From contig CM043963.1 in the NCBI GenBank assembly GCA_014529385.2, positions 68,723,912 through 68,787,911 of the forward strand: 64,000 nucleotides of DNA. Direction: 5' to 3'. Position 1 is the first letter of the stretch; every line of letters starts with the position of its first letter. This DNA comes from Adiantum capillus-veneris (taxonomy: Eukaryota; Streptophyta; Polypodiopsida; Polypodiales; Pteridaceae). The notes beneath the pieces were generated by a model that ran no database searches, was not told where the DNA came from, and saw only the letters and a list, made by a program, of their open reading frames with translations. The position numbers were made by a program, and so were the translations under genes. This document shows, in pieces, positions 1 through 10,599 of this stretch.

Positions 1-340
1 GAATCTTCTTGTTTTTCCAGAAAACCACATTCTTCTTGTAAGCTTCATCAAACTCATTACACTCTCTCACATACCTGTGATCTTCACTATCGCACCACAT
101 GCATCGATCCCAGTTTACGTGGTGGCTGCTGCTGCTTAGGTTCTGAAGTAGACGCTTTTGCAGCTAACCCTTCAAATTTAAGTGTTTTGAAATTCAAATT
201 TAGTTCTTGAATAGATTTAACCAGATCGTCAAGAACATGCCCCTCCACCTTGGGTAATGTCCAGGGTGATTTCTCTTGAATCTCTTCTTCATCATCATCT
301 AGTACCTCGATCACGATTTGCTTATCAACTCGCTTCTCTC
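1..340 (-). pseudogene. Gypsy copy A gag, 3' part with zinc knuckle
   Basis: This is the downstream part of the gag gene of Gypsy copy A; the upstream part lies at 4918-5539 beyond the Copia insertion. The minus-strand frame contains an acidic stretch (DDDEEEI) and a lysine/alanine/serine-rich stretch, followed at about 75-110 by CMWCDSEDHRY and a further Cys, a CX2CX4HX5C zinc knuckle typical of nucleocapsid regions. The equivalent segment of copy B (16617-16958) aligns almost residue for residue but has a TGA in place of the second knuckle cysteine. The gene continues past the left edge of the window. Family assignment is by co-linearity with the complete pol of copy B. Confidence 0.8.
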
Positions 341-567
341 TGTTGGAATTAGGGTTGCAGAGAAACACACACAGCGTGGAGAAGACGAAGGAAGCTCAAG
401 GCACACAATAGAGAGTGTGTTACTTAGTGTGCAATGGAAAGATAGATAGCCCTAGAGTGATGGGCGTATATACAATGCACCGGGGAAAAAACCTCCTAAA
501 GAGGGAAAAAATGCCCCGGCGGTCCTAGTGTGTTCACACACATCACTACCACATGTATATGGTAACA
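341..567 (-). repeat. Copia copy 1, 3' LTR (227 bp)
   Basis: This starts TGTTGGAATT and ends GGTAACA on the plus strand. It matches the LTR at 4686-4912 over its full length with few differences. A GTATATAC TATA-like sequence at about 466-473 sits at a plausible promoter position for minus-strand transcription. The adjacent internal bases 568-579 read on the minus strand as a purine tract (CCAGGGGGGATT), the expected polypurine tract. Confidence 0.95.
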
Positions 568-642
568 AATCCCCCCTGGAGTGATGCGGTGAACGAGAGC
601 TGGCACATGAGTAAAGGGAAGTGCCATGCCCTGAGGACAGGA

Positions 643-3600
643 TCAGTCCACAAAGGGGAGTAAGCCCAAAGCTTTGCGAAAAGCTTCAAGCTTCTCACGA
701 GACAATGCCTTTGTGAAAAGATCTGCAAGGTTGTCCTGTGTTGGCACATAAGCCAAGCTGATCTCTCCTGCTGAGAGCCTCTCCCTGACATAGTGGTAAT
801 GCACCTCAATGTGCTTTGTGCGAGCATGAAAAACTGGGTTCGTCGCAACTGCTAATGCGCTCTGACTGTCAGTGTAGATAGTGTTGGCAGTGTCCTGTCC
901 AACACCCAAATCAGCCATAAGGTGTCTGAGCCATACACACTCAACCGTAGCTGTGAAGACTGCCCTGTACTCAGCCTCACAACTCAAAGTGGCCACAGTA
1001 GGTTGCTTCTTGCTCAACCATGATATACATGAACTGCCAAGCATGAAACAAAAACCACTTGTGGAAACTCGCGTGTCAAAACAACCAACCCAATCTGAGT
1101 CCGAAAAAGCATGTAAGTCTGGCGGCAATGATCCCCCCTTGGGATAAAACAAGCCAAGATGTAAAGTGCCACTAAGGTAGCGAAAAATCCTCTTGACATC
1201 CTGCCAATACTTAGACCCTGGGCTATGCATAAATCTGCTGACCTGTGAGATTGCAAACTGAATATCTGGCCTCGTGTTGCATACATAAATGAGGCAGCCA
1301 ACAACAGTTTGGTAAAGATTGACATCAGTAGGATCACCAGCATCATGTAGACTCAACTTCAAACCTGTTTCCATGGGAGTGGCAATAGGTTTGCAATCCT
1401 CAAGTCCATACTTACATAGCAATGTCTCTATGTAACTTTTCTGACACAAGGCAATACCACCATCACACTGCTTAAACTGTATACCCAAATAATGATGCAA
1501 CAGCCCCAAATTTTTCATCTTGAAAGTAGCATTCAAATCAGCCTTAAATTCAGCAATATGTCTCTCATTTGGTCCACTGATCAGCAAATCATCAACATAA
1601 AGAACCACGATGAGAAATACATCACCCTCACGCTTTACATACAATGTGCTTTCTGTTGGACTGTTACGAAAGCCTTGTTTGACCAAATGAGTGTCAGCTT
1701 TCTCATACCAAGCACGAGGAGATTGCTTCAACCCATACAAAGCCTTGTTACATTTGCACACTTTGTCCTCTTGTCCTTTTATGACAAAACCGCGAGGCTG
1801 CGTTACATAATCTTCCTCAAATATGTCACCATTCAAGAAAGCAGTAACAATGTCTGATTGATGTACATCCCAACCATAATGAGCTGCCAATGCACATAGA
1901 AAACGCACAATAGTGATCATACGACAAGTGGGAGCAAAAGTCTCTTCATAATCTATGCCTTTTTGCTGTGCATAACCCTTTGCAGCAAGTCGAGCCTTAT
2001 GGCGATCGATCTCACCATCCGGCTTGTGTTTCAACTTGTAAACCCACTTCGTACTAATGGCCTTTTTGCCAGCAGGCAAATCGCATAAAGTCCATGTGTC
2101 ATTTTCTATAAGTGCATCATATTCTGATTGCATGGCAGCCATCGAATTTTCTGAATTCTGTGCTTCATCAAAATACAGAGGCTCCTCAACATCATGCAAG
2201 CTAGACACAGCCAAAGCATAACAATCTGATGCATAAGATGCATGGCGAGAGCCTGAACGAGTATGAATAGACAAAGGTGCATCCAATTTACTGTCACGCA
2301 AAGTGTGCACCAGCCATTTTGGCATGCCTCTAGCCTGCTCATTTTCAGCCCTTTCCTCATCAAGTACATCATGTACATCTGCATCAATAATAGGCTGATC
2401 TAAAACATTTTCAGAAACCCCCATAGGTTGTACAATTGCCTCATTGGAACTTACATTCGTATTTCCACCACTGAAAAGAGGCAACAAAGTGTCATAAATG
2501 TCTTGTGAGCTTACATTACTGTCTCTAGTACATGACAACAAGGGCTGAATAGAATCTTCCACAAACACTACATCCCGAGAAACCAGAATACGTTTTGTTT
2601 GCGGATGATACAACCTGTAACCTTTGCTTTCAGCACTATAACCAACAAAAATACATTTGACAGCCTTATCATCCAATTTTCTGCGCTGCACTTGTGGCAC
2701 CAAAGCATATGCCAAACAGCCAAAAACACGCATGTGCTCAATAGAAGGCTTTCTATCATGCCATGCTTTATATGGAGTAATAGACTGCAAAGCTTTCGTA
2801 GGACACCTGTTAAGTATATAAGTGGCACACATGATGGCCTCAAGCCAAAAAGAATGTGGTGAAGCTTGACTTTTGACCATACATCGTCCACACTTGTCAT
2901 ACAAAGTGAGCTTATACAGCCCACGACACAAAAGCCCAGATGCAACAATTTCATCACCAAAACTGAGATCATGAGCTGTACATCCGTCATCCACAAATTT
3001 GACTACAAGTCCAAGTCTAGCAAGTGCGGATACAGACAAGAGATTCTTCTTGATCCCAGGTACATAAAGTGCATCAACAAGTGTGAAGGAACTGCCATTA
3101 GCAGCAGTGAGCACAATCTTTCCAATCCCCTGAACTCGATAAGAGGCGTTGTTGGCACAAGTGACTGAATTCCCATGAGGGACAGACTCGAGAGAGGTAA
3201 ACAATTCACGATGTGAGGTAATGTGCTTTGTAGCACCATTGTCGAAATACCGCACATGTGAATCTGCAGCAACTGACAAGCATGCATCATGGACAGCAGG
3301 ATTGTAAGTGCACTCTGCGCTAAAAGCCCATTCTGCATCAACATCAGCAACACAGTCTCCTTTCACAGAAGACTCAACAATGGCTGCATTTGTAGTGGAA
3401 CCATCATTTGCAGTGGAACCACCTCCTTTCTTCTTAGCCTCTTTGGCCTTCAACTTAGGACACGACTTGATCAAGTGATCATTGGCTTTACAATAATGGC
3501 AACGCATCTTCTTTTTGCCCTTATCACCATAATTTCCAGACGAATTGCCGCCAGCAGAAGCATTAGGAACAAAATTTTTGCTACTCGCAGCAGAACCATA

Positions 3601-3735
3601 AGAAGTGGTTGCATTGCTATTACCACCCTTTCTTTGAGAGGCAATAAAAGCCTGTTCAACTACATGTTGTCTAGTCCTGTTTTTTCTGGAAAGTGACTCT
3701 TGCAAGCAATGTGCATAATGCATCAAACTTGACAA
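643..3735 (-). pseudogene. Copia copy 1 gag-pol (PR, partial IN, RT, RNase H)
   Basis: A 1030-residue open frame. In order it holds a gag tail with zinc knuckle CHYCKANDHLIKSC (near 3480); a retropepsin site FDNGATKHI, where the usual DSGA is DNGA; the GAG-pre-integrase region; the C-terminal part of integrase (SFWLEAIMCATYILNR); RT with LYGLKQSPRAWYEK and catalytic YVDDLL (near 1590); and RNase H ending in HYHYVRERL and ADLFTKAL. At about 2880 the frame jumps from the pre-integrase region (LYDKCG) to the integrase C-terminal half (RCMVKSQ), so the HHCC finger and most of the DDE core are missing. The frame is otherwise open, suggesting a fairly recent insertion. Confidence 0.93.
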
Positions 3736-3991
3736 CTTCTGGATTTCCTTGGGTCATAAGTCTCCAAGTACTAGCAAAAGTCTGGTAGGAATCTGGTAAG
3801 GCATCAAGAACAGTCTGCACAAGGGAACTGTCTGAAATGACTTCACCTGTAGAAATAAGTTGCTCATTGATATCCTTGACACTAGCAAGGAAAGTGTCCA
3901 TGTCATCTTCCTCATGCATAATCTTCGACTCCAGCTCTTTACGTAGCAAAGCAATTTTAGCCTCATTGCGACTTGCATAAAGACCAGCCAA
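3671..3991 (-). pseudogene. Copia copy 1 gag, middle part
   Basis: This matches the UBN2/RVT-type gag of Copia elements (LYASRNEAKIALLRKELES, then LVQTVLDALPDSYQTFASTW). It overlaps the start of the long pol frame: near 3705 copy 1 lacks two bases that are present in copy 2, shifting the reading frame. Before this mutation gag and pol would have formed one open frame, as is usual for Copia. Confidence 0.88.
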
Positions 3992-4021
3992 AATATCCCA
4001 AGCCCGTTTTGCAGATTTTGC

Positions 4022-4348
4022 TCAACGGATGTGAGGAACAATGGTGCGCTTTATAGACAACGCAATCAATGCATGAGCCTGCGTATCCTTAACATCCCAA
4101 CGAGCTTGTTCTGCCGTAGGCAAAACAACTCTAACAACAGCAATCTTTGCAGCAAGAGCTGCAACATCCTCAATATCGCCTACATCCTCAGAACCAGGAC
4201 GTACATCAATGCCCTGCACAATATTCCAGACGCCCTTTGACACAAGAACGTGTTGCATCATATAAGCCCACATAGGGTAATTGTCGCCATCCAATCTGTC
4301 CTCAGCAGCAAACATCTTGAACACATCTGTGTTGTTGTTGTCAGCCAT
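4022..4348 (-). pseudogene. Copia copy 1 gag, N-terminal part
   Basis: Starts at ATG 4346-4348 (MADNNNTDVFKMF) and contains DGDNYPMWAYMMQHVL, the conserved N-terminal gag motif of Copia elements. It ends at a TGA (4022-4024) where copy 2 has a serine codon, so this is a nonsense mutation in an otherwise continuous gag. The region between the start codon and the right LTR is the untranslated leader. Confidence 0.88.
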
Positions 4349-4671
4349 GGTAAATGCTGCACCTGATGTGAAAACTACCCAAAAATAGGAGAAATGGAGC
4401 GGGAACAACACGTGCTATATAGCACAAACCGTAGAAGACTATAAGGCACCTGTTATGCAGAAAACGGCACTGATAGAAATTCTACACAATATGACAAAAT
4501 AGCCTGTGCAGTACTGCCTGTAGTGGAAACGGAGGCCGAAATAAGCCCAAATCAAAGTTCTCCCAAAATATTTGTCGACCTGCGAACGCTCGCCAAAGCT
4601 CACTGAAATCGAAGAAAGTGAGCAGGTGTGTGCTGGAGCAGCTGGCGACTAAGCCCGGGAGGATGTGACCT

Positions 4672-4683
4672 GCTCTGATACCA
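4672..4683 (-). other. Primer binding site, initiator tRNA-Met
   Basis: Read on the minus strand this is TGGTATCAGAGC, the standard plant primer binding site complementary to the 3' end of initiator methionyl-tRNA. It lies two bases inside the right LTR and fixes that LTR as the 5' one. Confidence 0.93.
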
Positions 4684-4685
4684 AT

Positions 4686-4912
4686 TGTTGGAATTAGGGT
4701 TGCAGAGAAACACGCACAGCTTAGAGAAGACGAAGGAAGCTCAAGGCACACAATAGAGAGTGTGTTACTTAGTGTGCAATGGAAAGATAGATAGCCCTAG
4801 AGTGATGGGCGTATATACAATGCACGGGGGAAAAAACCTCCTAAAGAGGGAAAAAATGCCCCGGCGGTCCTAGTGTGTTCACACACATCACTACCACATG
4901 TATATGGTACCA
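4686..4912 (-). repeat. Copia copy 1, 5' LTR (227 bp)
   Basis: Same length as the other LTR and nearly identical. It ends TATATGGTACCA, followed directly by the target duplication CTCTC and then Gypsy gag sequence (GTTTAACGATC). Confidence 0.95.
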
Positions 4913-4917
4913 CTCTC

Positions 4918-5539
4918 GTTTAACGATCATGTTCACCGCTTCAGAGACTATTTTTCAATATGATGTCAATCCCAATTCTCTCGCCGGATCCTCCAATAAT
5001 TGCACCAAATTCTTTTGTAGTCACGGATCAGTAGCTTGAATAAACAATTCCACCTTTTGATCCCTCAAAGAACGTTGTTCTGCTGACGATATCTGATCAA
5101 ACTTCGTTTCAAACTTTCACAACAGTTCTCATGGAGATACATTTTTACCCTTCTTCTGCACCCACTTCGAAAAACTCTGTCTGGTCACCCGTTGAGAATC
5201 CTCCAGAAAATATTCCTCTTATAGCGCCTTCTTAAAGTCCTGCTAGTTCGGTCCTTGAGACGCCTGAATTTCTTTAATCCGGGCCCTAAGTTCCGGCACT
5301 GAAATCAAATGAAATCCTTCCACTGAATCTTGGTCTTCAATCCCATTATGTTCCATAGACTGCTCATACGAATTGCAAAATTTAGAAATAGCTCGTCCCT
5401 CAAACCATCGTAGCTTCTCCATAACACTTTGCCGAGATTTACGAATCCACTCTAGAAAATTATGTTGCTATTGGGCAGCCTGTTGCTGTTGCATGTACGC
5501 TGCAAACTGCTGCATGGCTGCCTCTTGCGGTGTAGACAT
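4918..5539 (-). pseudogene. Gypsy copy A gag, 5' part
   Basis: The upstream part of the gag gene of copy A, parallel to 16950-17522 in copy B. The likely start is CAT 5537-5539 (MSTPQEAA), followed by a glutamine-rich stretch, then the conserved gag core around 5200-5350. Several stops and frameshifts are present. The join to 1-340 is broken by the Copia insertion at 341-4917. Confidence 0.75.
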
Positions 5540-5582
5540 AGGCTTCAACAATTTTCCCACCCCGGCTCGGGTTTTGCGTTCG

Positions 5583-5592
5583 GTTCACCAGG
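5583..5592 (-). other. Gypsy copy A primer binding site candidate
   Basis: On the minus strand CCTGGTGAACC directly follows the end of the shared LTR. The same TGGTGAACC sits at the same position next to the copy B LTR (17531-17542), as expected for a primer binding site. I cannot assign the tRNA. Confidence 0.5.
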
Positions 5593-7346
5593 TATTGGGG
5601 GATAAGTGTTCGAAGCTTGAGCCAGCAGGTCAGCATCGGACTGCTGACTGTAAAAAAATTGAGAGTGAAAAACTGCCTTACCGCACAATATAGCAGCTAT
5701 TAATTACTTGGTAATGCTATCGGCGCAGAAAATTTGCTCGAAAATCTGTAACACCGACAAAATTGATGCGCAATCAAGAAGAAGTGTTGTTAACGACACC
5801 ATTAAATAATGGTAATGACGGTTTAGGAGCTTAAACTCCCATTACAGATTACTCCGGCCGTTACAGCTTTGCGATTCATAAAAAAAAAACAACTAAATTA
5901 GGTTGGCTGCCGACAAACAAAATCCTACTGTGCCGATTCCCTTTGTTCACCTGCTTGATATGTCTTGTTGCCTCGGCTTGCTCAAGCCTCGACAAGATTC
6001 TTGCTCAAGCTCCTCGATTCTCAAGCTTTCCCGGCCTCTTCTTCTTTCAAGGTTCCGCCTAGGCTCGCCCTCGACCAATGTCCCTCTCTCTTCTCCTTCT
6101 CCAAGCTCTTTCATTTCTCCTCCTTCCTCACGTTTTGCTTCAAATAGAATCTCATGCAAAAGAGTTCACCTATTATTAGCGTGCCCCCCTCCCTTAGCAA
6201 CGACAACGCTGTTGTTGCTAGGGAGACATAAAAATGTCTTTTATGAAGTGGAAGGCCAGATTTTCGACTAGCACCGTTTTTGACGGGAGTAGTACCAAAA
6301 CTTTGCGCCATGACCTTCCAAGTGTTTTTTGCTTCTCCGGCGAGGTCGCCCGAGCACCACGACATCCAACGCGATTGCATCTCCCTCATCCTCGCTGCCC
6401 ACGCATTGCTGTCCTCCATGTCCACATTTTTCTTCGTTTGCTTCACACTCCACTGATTTAATTGGGTGGCCATTGGCCATGCCCTTTAATTGGGCCGCCA
6501 ATTTTATTGGGCGGCCAGTCTTATTGGGTAATGGGCTTTGGGCACCACACTTGGGCACCACACATGGCATACATCTCGGCCAAGGCAATGCCTCGCACGA
6601 CTTCATTTTCCAACATCCCATGACTAGCAAAATCACCTTGAATTCTGTTGCCCACTCTAGTGCATTGAAGGCCACCATAGCTTTCAAGATGCAAGTATAA
6701 GTGGATGCATTCGGAGAGTTTTCCTCTCTTTGCATGTGCTCCAAATAGCTAGCTTCCTGGTCCTGCCTTGTTGGGTATATCGCGCAATCATTGCATTTCA
6801 AGTTTCGGTCGAGAGCCAAAAACTCCGAGATGGCACTCCAACCGAGTGGACCGCACTGGTGCGGAACGGACCCCCGATAAATCTTTAACGGTCAATAACT
6901 TGGCAATCGTAAATCCGATCACCGACCTGAAAAGATCGATGCTCTCCACAAAGTGAGCACTTCAAGCCCGTGCATTCATTTCACTCCTATTCACCTCAGC
7001 TACCGTTGCCCAATCCGGCACAGATCTGCAATCGACTTAAGCTTCAAACTGCCATAACTTCTTCATCGTAGCTCCAATCGACAAACCGTAAGGACAAGCC
7101 GGTAGAGCACTTCAAGCACTGTAGTTCTAGATCATAATATCCCATTGATGCCCATTTCAAGCATAGCCCTTTTTAGCATCATTAAGGCATGTTTTGGCCC
7201 TTTTAGCCGCATTTGACATACATTCGACATTAAACTTGGCTTGTTACCAGGCCCTAAACACTGTTCATTAATCATGTAAGCTTCAAACAAACCTGATGTG
7301 CATTTTTCTGGAACTTTTCTTAGCATGGGAGCGAAGCTACACGACA
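5593..7346 (-). repeat. Middle LTR shared by Gypsy copies A and B (1754 bp)
   Basis: This matches 17543-20638 (about 1777 bp once the CACTA-like insert is removed) along its whole length with scattered substitutions and small gaps. On the plus strand it runs from TATTGGGGGATAAG (TGTCGAGGGATAAG in copy B) to ACGACA. On its left lies the primer-binding-site side of copy A; on its right lie a purine tract and the integrase end of copy B. It therefore serves as the 5' LTR of A and the 3' LTR of B. Reading frames inside it are not conserved genes. Confidence 0.85.
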
Positions 7347-7360
7347 TCCACCCCCTCTGA
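7347..7360 (-). other. Gypsy copy B polypurine tract
   Basis: On the minus strand AGAGGGGGTGGA lies immediately before the LTR start TGTCGTG, the expected plus-strand priming tract. Confidence 0.7.
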
Positions 7361-7393
7361 ACGTGCACAGCCTCCAGTCTGTGCCAACCGCAC

Positions 7394-7725
7394 TTATACA
7401 GCATCATCAAGAGCATCATCAGACTCATCATTTGATGCATACATAACCATGTCTGCAAGAGGTTGATTTGTGTTGAAATCTCCAATATTAATCTCACCAT
7501 CATGTTGTTTAAACAATTTAACTCTTTTCACTGCAATAGGCACCTTGAGCTCAGTGCCATCAAGCTTGCATAACTTGTAAGTTGCATTATCATAAACATG
7601 AAGTACTACATATGGTCCAAACCATCGTTTAACCATCTGTCGCATAGCAGTGTACTGGTTCTCCAGGCTACTGTCATATACAAGGACCCAATCCCCATCT
7701 TTAATAGGAGTCTTACCACGCACCG
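7394..7725 (-). pseudogene. Gypsy copy B integrase, C-terminal end
   Basis: On the minus strand the residues TPIKDGDWVLVYDSSL, then RWFGPYVVLHV and YKLCKLDGTELKVPI form the SH3-like C-terminal domain of Gypsy integrases (the GDWVLV...GPY.V pattern). The frame ends in an acidic tail at 7394. It has no catalytic part of its own: its upstream half lies at 12374-13128, and the two are separated by the ~4.6-kb insertion. The first residues of the 7394-7825 open frame belong to that insertion. Confidence 0.85.
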
Positions 7726-7821
7726 AGCAAGTTTTTCCGAGCAAAGACAAACCTGAGCAAGTGTTTGTACACAGTTTAAGTCTTATGGTGAAAACTGACT
7801 TAGACAAAGCAGACAACCCCA

Positions 7822-8082
7822 TCAAACCTTTCTTGACACGTGGGGACTCAAGTACTTGAGCAGTTTTGACACCTTAACATTGTCTCGTCCAAATGCCTTC
7901 TTAAGGGGAGGATCACATAAGATCTGTGATTTCTCAGTACTACTATGGAGCTTGTGAGTCTTGATGTAGTCCCATACTCGCTTGAGGGTATCAGGCCTCG
8001 TGGTCTCCGAGGTTTGCAAAATGGGATTCAGGTCGAGCTCGAGAGTGGTTTTGAGCTCAGCCCTGGGCACTTTCTTGCTCAT
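7822..8082 (-). CDS. Small SWIB/MDM2 (BAF60b) domain protein
   Basis: An intact 86-residue frame from ATG (8080-8082) to TGA (7822-7824), with an in-frame stop just upstream of the ATG. Residues about 15-82 match the SWIB domain: ETTRPDTLKRVWDYIKTHKL, then ILCDPPLKKAFGRDNV and KLLKYLSPHVSRK, corresponding to the family pattern R..v...WdYIk...L / I.cD..Lk..FG.d.v / kLLspH. SWIB domains occur in chromatin-remodelling subunits and, in plants, as short stand-alone nuclear or organelle proteins. The N-terminus shows no clear targeting peptide. It lies about 100 bp inside the left inverted repeat of the insertion, so it may be a captured host sequence. Expression is unknown. Confidence 0.75.
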   Translation of the reverse strand: MSKKVPRAELKTTLELDLNPILQTSETTRPDTLKRVWDYIKTHKLHSSTEKSQILCDPPLKKAFGRDNVKVSKLLKYLSPHVSRKV

Positions 8083-8139
8083 CTATCCATCAACTCATGC
8101 AAAACGCAGAGCAGTCACACACTAGACTAGGGGCAAGAT

Positions 8140-8400
8140 CCCGATAGATGGCAAGACGGAGGATCGCGATCGTTGGCAAGAAGATGGATTGGGATGCTTG
8201 GGTTGAGCGATGGAAGCTAGCACTTGCATGTATAATACCCCATACTGTAGCAACAACGCTGCACGATACAACTGAGCATTGGACGGCCTGTACTATCAAA
8301 AATCACCTGCATGGACGAGAAGAGAGAGGTAGAACTGATGGCGAGACAACTTTACGTAGCTTGCCGCCGATGAGAGAGGAAAGAACTGACTAGATGGGAT
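8140..8400. other. Region upstream of the SWIB ORF
   Basis: Non-repetitive sequence between the SWIB start codon and a long CT repeat. It could contain the promoter or leader of the SWIB ORF, but no clear TATA box or splice signal was identified. Open frames here look fortuitous. Confidence 0.3.
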
Positions 8401-8429
8401 GGCTGCAATAGCACACACAGAAACCCTCA

Positions 8430-8431
<2 letters not shown>

Positions 8432-8498
<67 letters not shown>
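8432..8498. repeat. (CT)n microsatellite
   Basis: About 33 perfect CT units. Repetitive RE or SL reading frames across it are artefacts. Confidence 0.97.
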
Positions 8499-8503
<5 letters not shown>

Positions 8504-8893
8504 AGAGGAAGCGGCAATGCAAATTTGCCAAAAAAGTAGTACATAAGCGAGCTAGCATGATGGAGAACTTGATTTCAGCATGCACGAGTCTAACTAAAAA
8601 TGACCATAAATGAAGAGAAGTGCATGATGAGGAAAGTCGATGCAAGCGATGGTGATCAGATGCAGCTTCTGTTGTTGCCGAAGATGATGTAGGCAATATT
8701 GATGCCGAGGCCAGGCAGGTGGTGAGCGATAGGTTGGGCAAGGTAAGGTTCACACATAGAGAGTCAGAGCCTCTGGCAGGCCGACACCAGATTCAGTAGG
8801 GGCGCACACTGTAGTGCCGGAGGAGGCGGCTACGATGCGGCACCACTTAGTCCGGCCATCACCACCAACATCACCAGAAACACTATGCCATCC

Positions 8894-8898
<5 letters not shown>

Positions 8899-8929
<31 letters not shown>

Positions 8930-8968
8930 CCCAGTTCTCTATGATACTAACTGCTTTGTTGCACACAT

Positions 8969-9002
<34 letters not shown>
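8899..9002. repeat. Two (CT)n microsatellites
   Basis: CT runs at 8899-8927 and 8971-9002, separated by about 40 bp of unique sequence. Confidence 0.95.
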
Positions 9003-9005
<3 letters not shown>

Positions 9006-9132
9006 AAAAAAGAAACTGTAGAAAATGGTGATAGGGACAGAGTACATAGACCATTGTTCTCTCTCTCAAATGCACAAAGACGTGGAATGCTTCAACATAA
9101 CCTTTAGTATACGCAAAGGATGCGGGATTATC

Positions 9133-9202
9133 TTCTTGCGCACCTTGGCTTGCAATTTGCTCAGATTATCGCCTTGCGCACCTTGGCTTACAGTTTGCTT
9201 GA
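9133..9202. repeat. Direct repeat pair, CTTGCGCACCTTGGCTT
   Basis: Two near-identical ~28-bp units (CTTGCGCACCTTGGCTTGCA and CTTGCGCACCTTGGCTTACA, each followed by TTTGCT) occur about 37 bp apart. No coding role is seen. Confidence 0.85.
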
Positions 9203-9454
9203 TTTTTATAATGTTTGTGTGTATGTTTGGTCGATTTTGAAAAAAAGACGAATTAGTGGATTGTGGAGGAGATTCTGAGGCTGGATCAAAAGATGAACAA
9301 AGCATGAGGCTGACATTGAGAGAAGGTGTCAAAAAATCCAGCATGAGATTTCAGATAGGTTGACAGGTGGGTTTCTCCGTCTGTTGTGAAGCTTCTTTCT
9401 AGAGGGAAGCATACCAACCTCTATCTCTCTATCTCGCATGCGCTTGATGCAGAG

Positions 9455-9531
<77 letters not shown>
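9455..9531. repeat. (CT)n microsatellite
   Basis: About 38 CT units inside the SWIB-bearing insertion. Confidence 0.97.
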
Positions 9532-9532
<1 letters not shown>

Positions 9533-9804
9533 CCCTTGTTGTTGTTGCCGACCATCCCATCTCGAAAGCACAATACACACAACTTGAAATATTTCATGAC
9601 ATATAGCCGTAGAGAGTGGAGCAAATGAAAATGCTTAGTGTATGCTTTGGAGGATGACGTGAAGGTGTTGTGAAGTGTTTGTCAGTGCTATGCTGCTGTG
9701 TGTTGCCAAAGCGAAAGGCTATCTTTTTGCAAGATAGGCAGCTGCCTTTATGTGTGTGTCCTTTCATATTAAGCGGACACAAAGCATTAGGTAGTTCACA
9801 ATAG

Positions 9805-9852
9805 AAACTCTCTGAAAGAGCGTGCGCCGGCGCGCGCTCTTTCAGAGAATTT
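9805..9852. repeat. 48-bp near-perfect GC-rich palindrome
   Basis: The arms CTCTGAAAGAGCG and CGCTCTTTCAGAG surround a GCGCCGGCGC core. Pairing about the centre 9828/9829 gives 24 base pairs with two mismatches (9823/9834 and 9808/9849). It could be a hairpin terminus, a fused pair of terminal inverted repeats or a tiny MITE. Confidence 0.9.
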
Positions 9853-9919
9853 ATTTTTTATTTCGACTAATGATTTCAAGGGAATGGTGAATTCGAATTA
9901 TGCTATGATCGAAGCTTCA

Positions 9920-9922
<3 letters not shown>

Positions 9923-9952
<30 letters not shown>
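9923..9952. repeat. (GT)n microsatellite
   Basis: Fifteen TG/GT units. Confidence 0.95.
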
Positions 9953-9953
<1 letters not shown>

Positions 9954-10018
9954 CGAGCAGCAGGGTGAGCCCAATCTCTCTCTTTCTCTCTCCTATTTAC
10001 AAATAGAAGTAGGGTGAG

Positions 10019-10155
<137 letters not shown>

Positions 10156-10445
10156 GCTGGTATTGGAGACGGGGAGCTTACATAGGGTTTACCGCAGGGC
10201 TACAAGCAGCTGTTGCACGGGAGGCAGAGGGTGGAAGGGGTCGGAACAAGGGAAATAAGCAGGGCCGCTGCGATGGAGCAGGGCGAGCTCGTGGTGAGCG
10301 AGGGGACACATGGGGAATCCAGGGAATCGGGTTTATTAATATTTTTTAAATTAAAGCATTCCAGTAAGTAAGACATAGGTAAGTGAGAGTGGAGTATGGG
10401 ATAGTTTCCTACAACGTTAAAACTCTCTTCTTCTTCTTCTCCTCT

Positions 10446-10591
<146 letters not shown>

Positions 10592-10599
10592 GATGCAGG

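Larger units (their letters stand above)
341..4912 (-). mobile_element. Ty1/Copia LTR retrotransposon, copy 1
   Basis: A complete-ended Copia element inserted into the gag gene of Gypsy copy A. It has two 227-bp LTRs (341-567 and 4686-4912), both TG...CA, flanked by the 5-bp duplication CTCTC (336-340 and 4913-4917). Copy B of the host Gypsy shows the related uninterrupted sequence near 16865, which confirms the empty site. The primer binding site complementary to initiator tRNA-Met lies inside the right LTR, so the element is transcribed on the minus strand. Coding order is gag, protease, partial integrase, reverse transcriptase, RNase H. The integrase core is deleted and gag has a nonsense codon and a frameshift, so it is non-autonomous. 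Confidence 0.95.

Noticed and set aside
1492..1857. Plus-strand frames of about 120 codons opposite the Copia RT (also 41738-42103)
   Set aside because: They are antisense shadows of the conserved RT; their similarity between the two copies merely follows the RT.
5903..6819. Open frames up to 183 codons on both strands inside the middle Gypsy LTR
   Set aside because: The corresponding frames in the other LTR copy (19208-19759) are broken or shifted, so they are not conserved.
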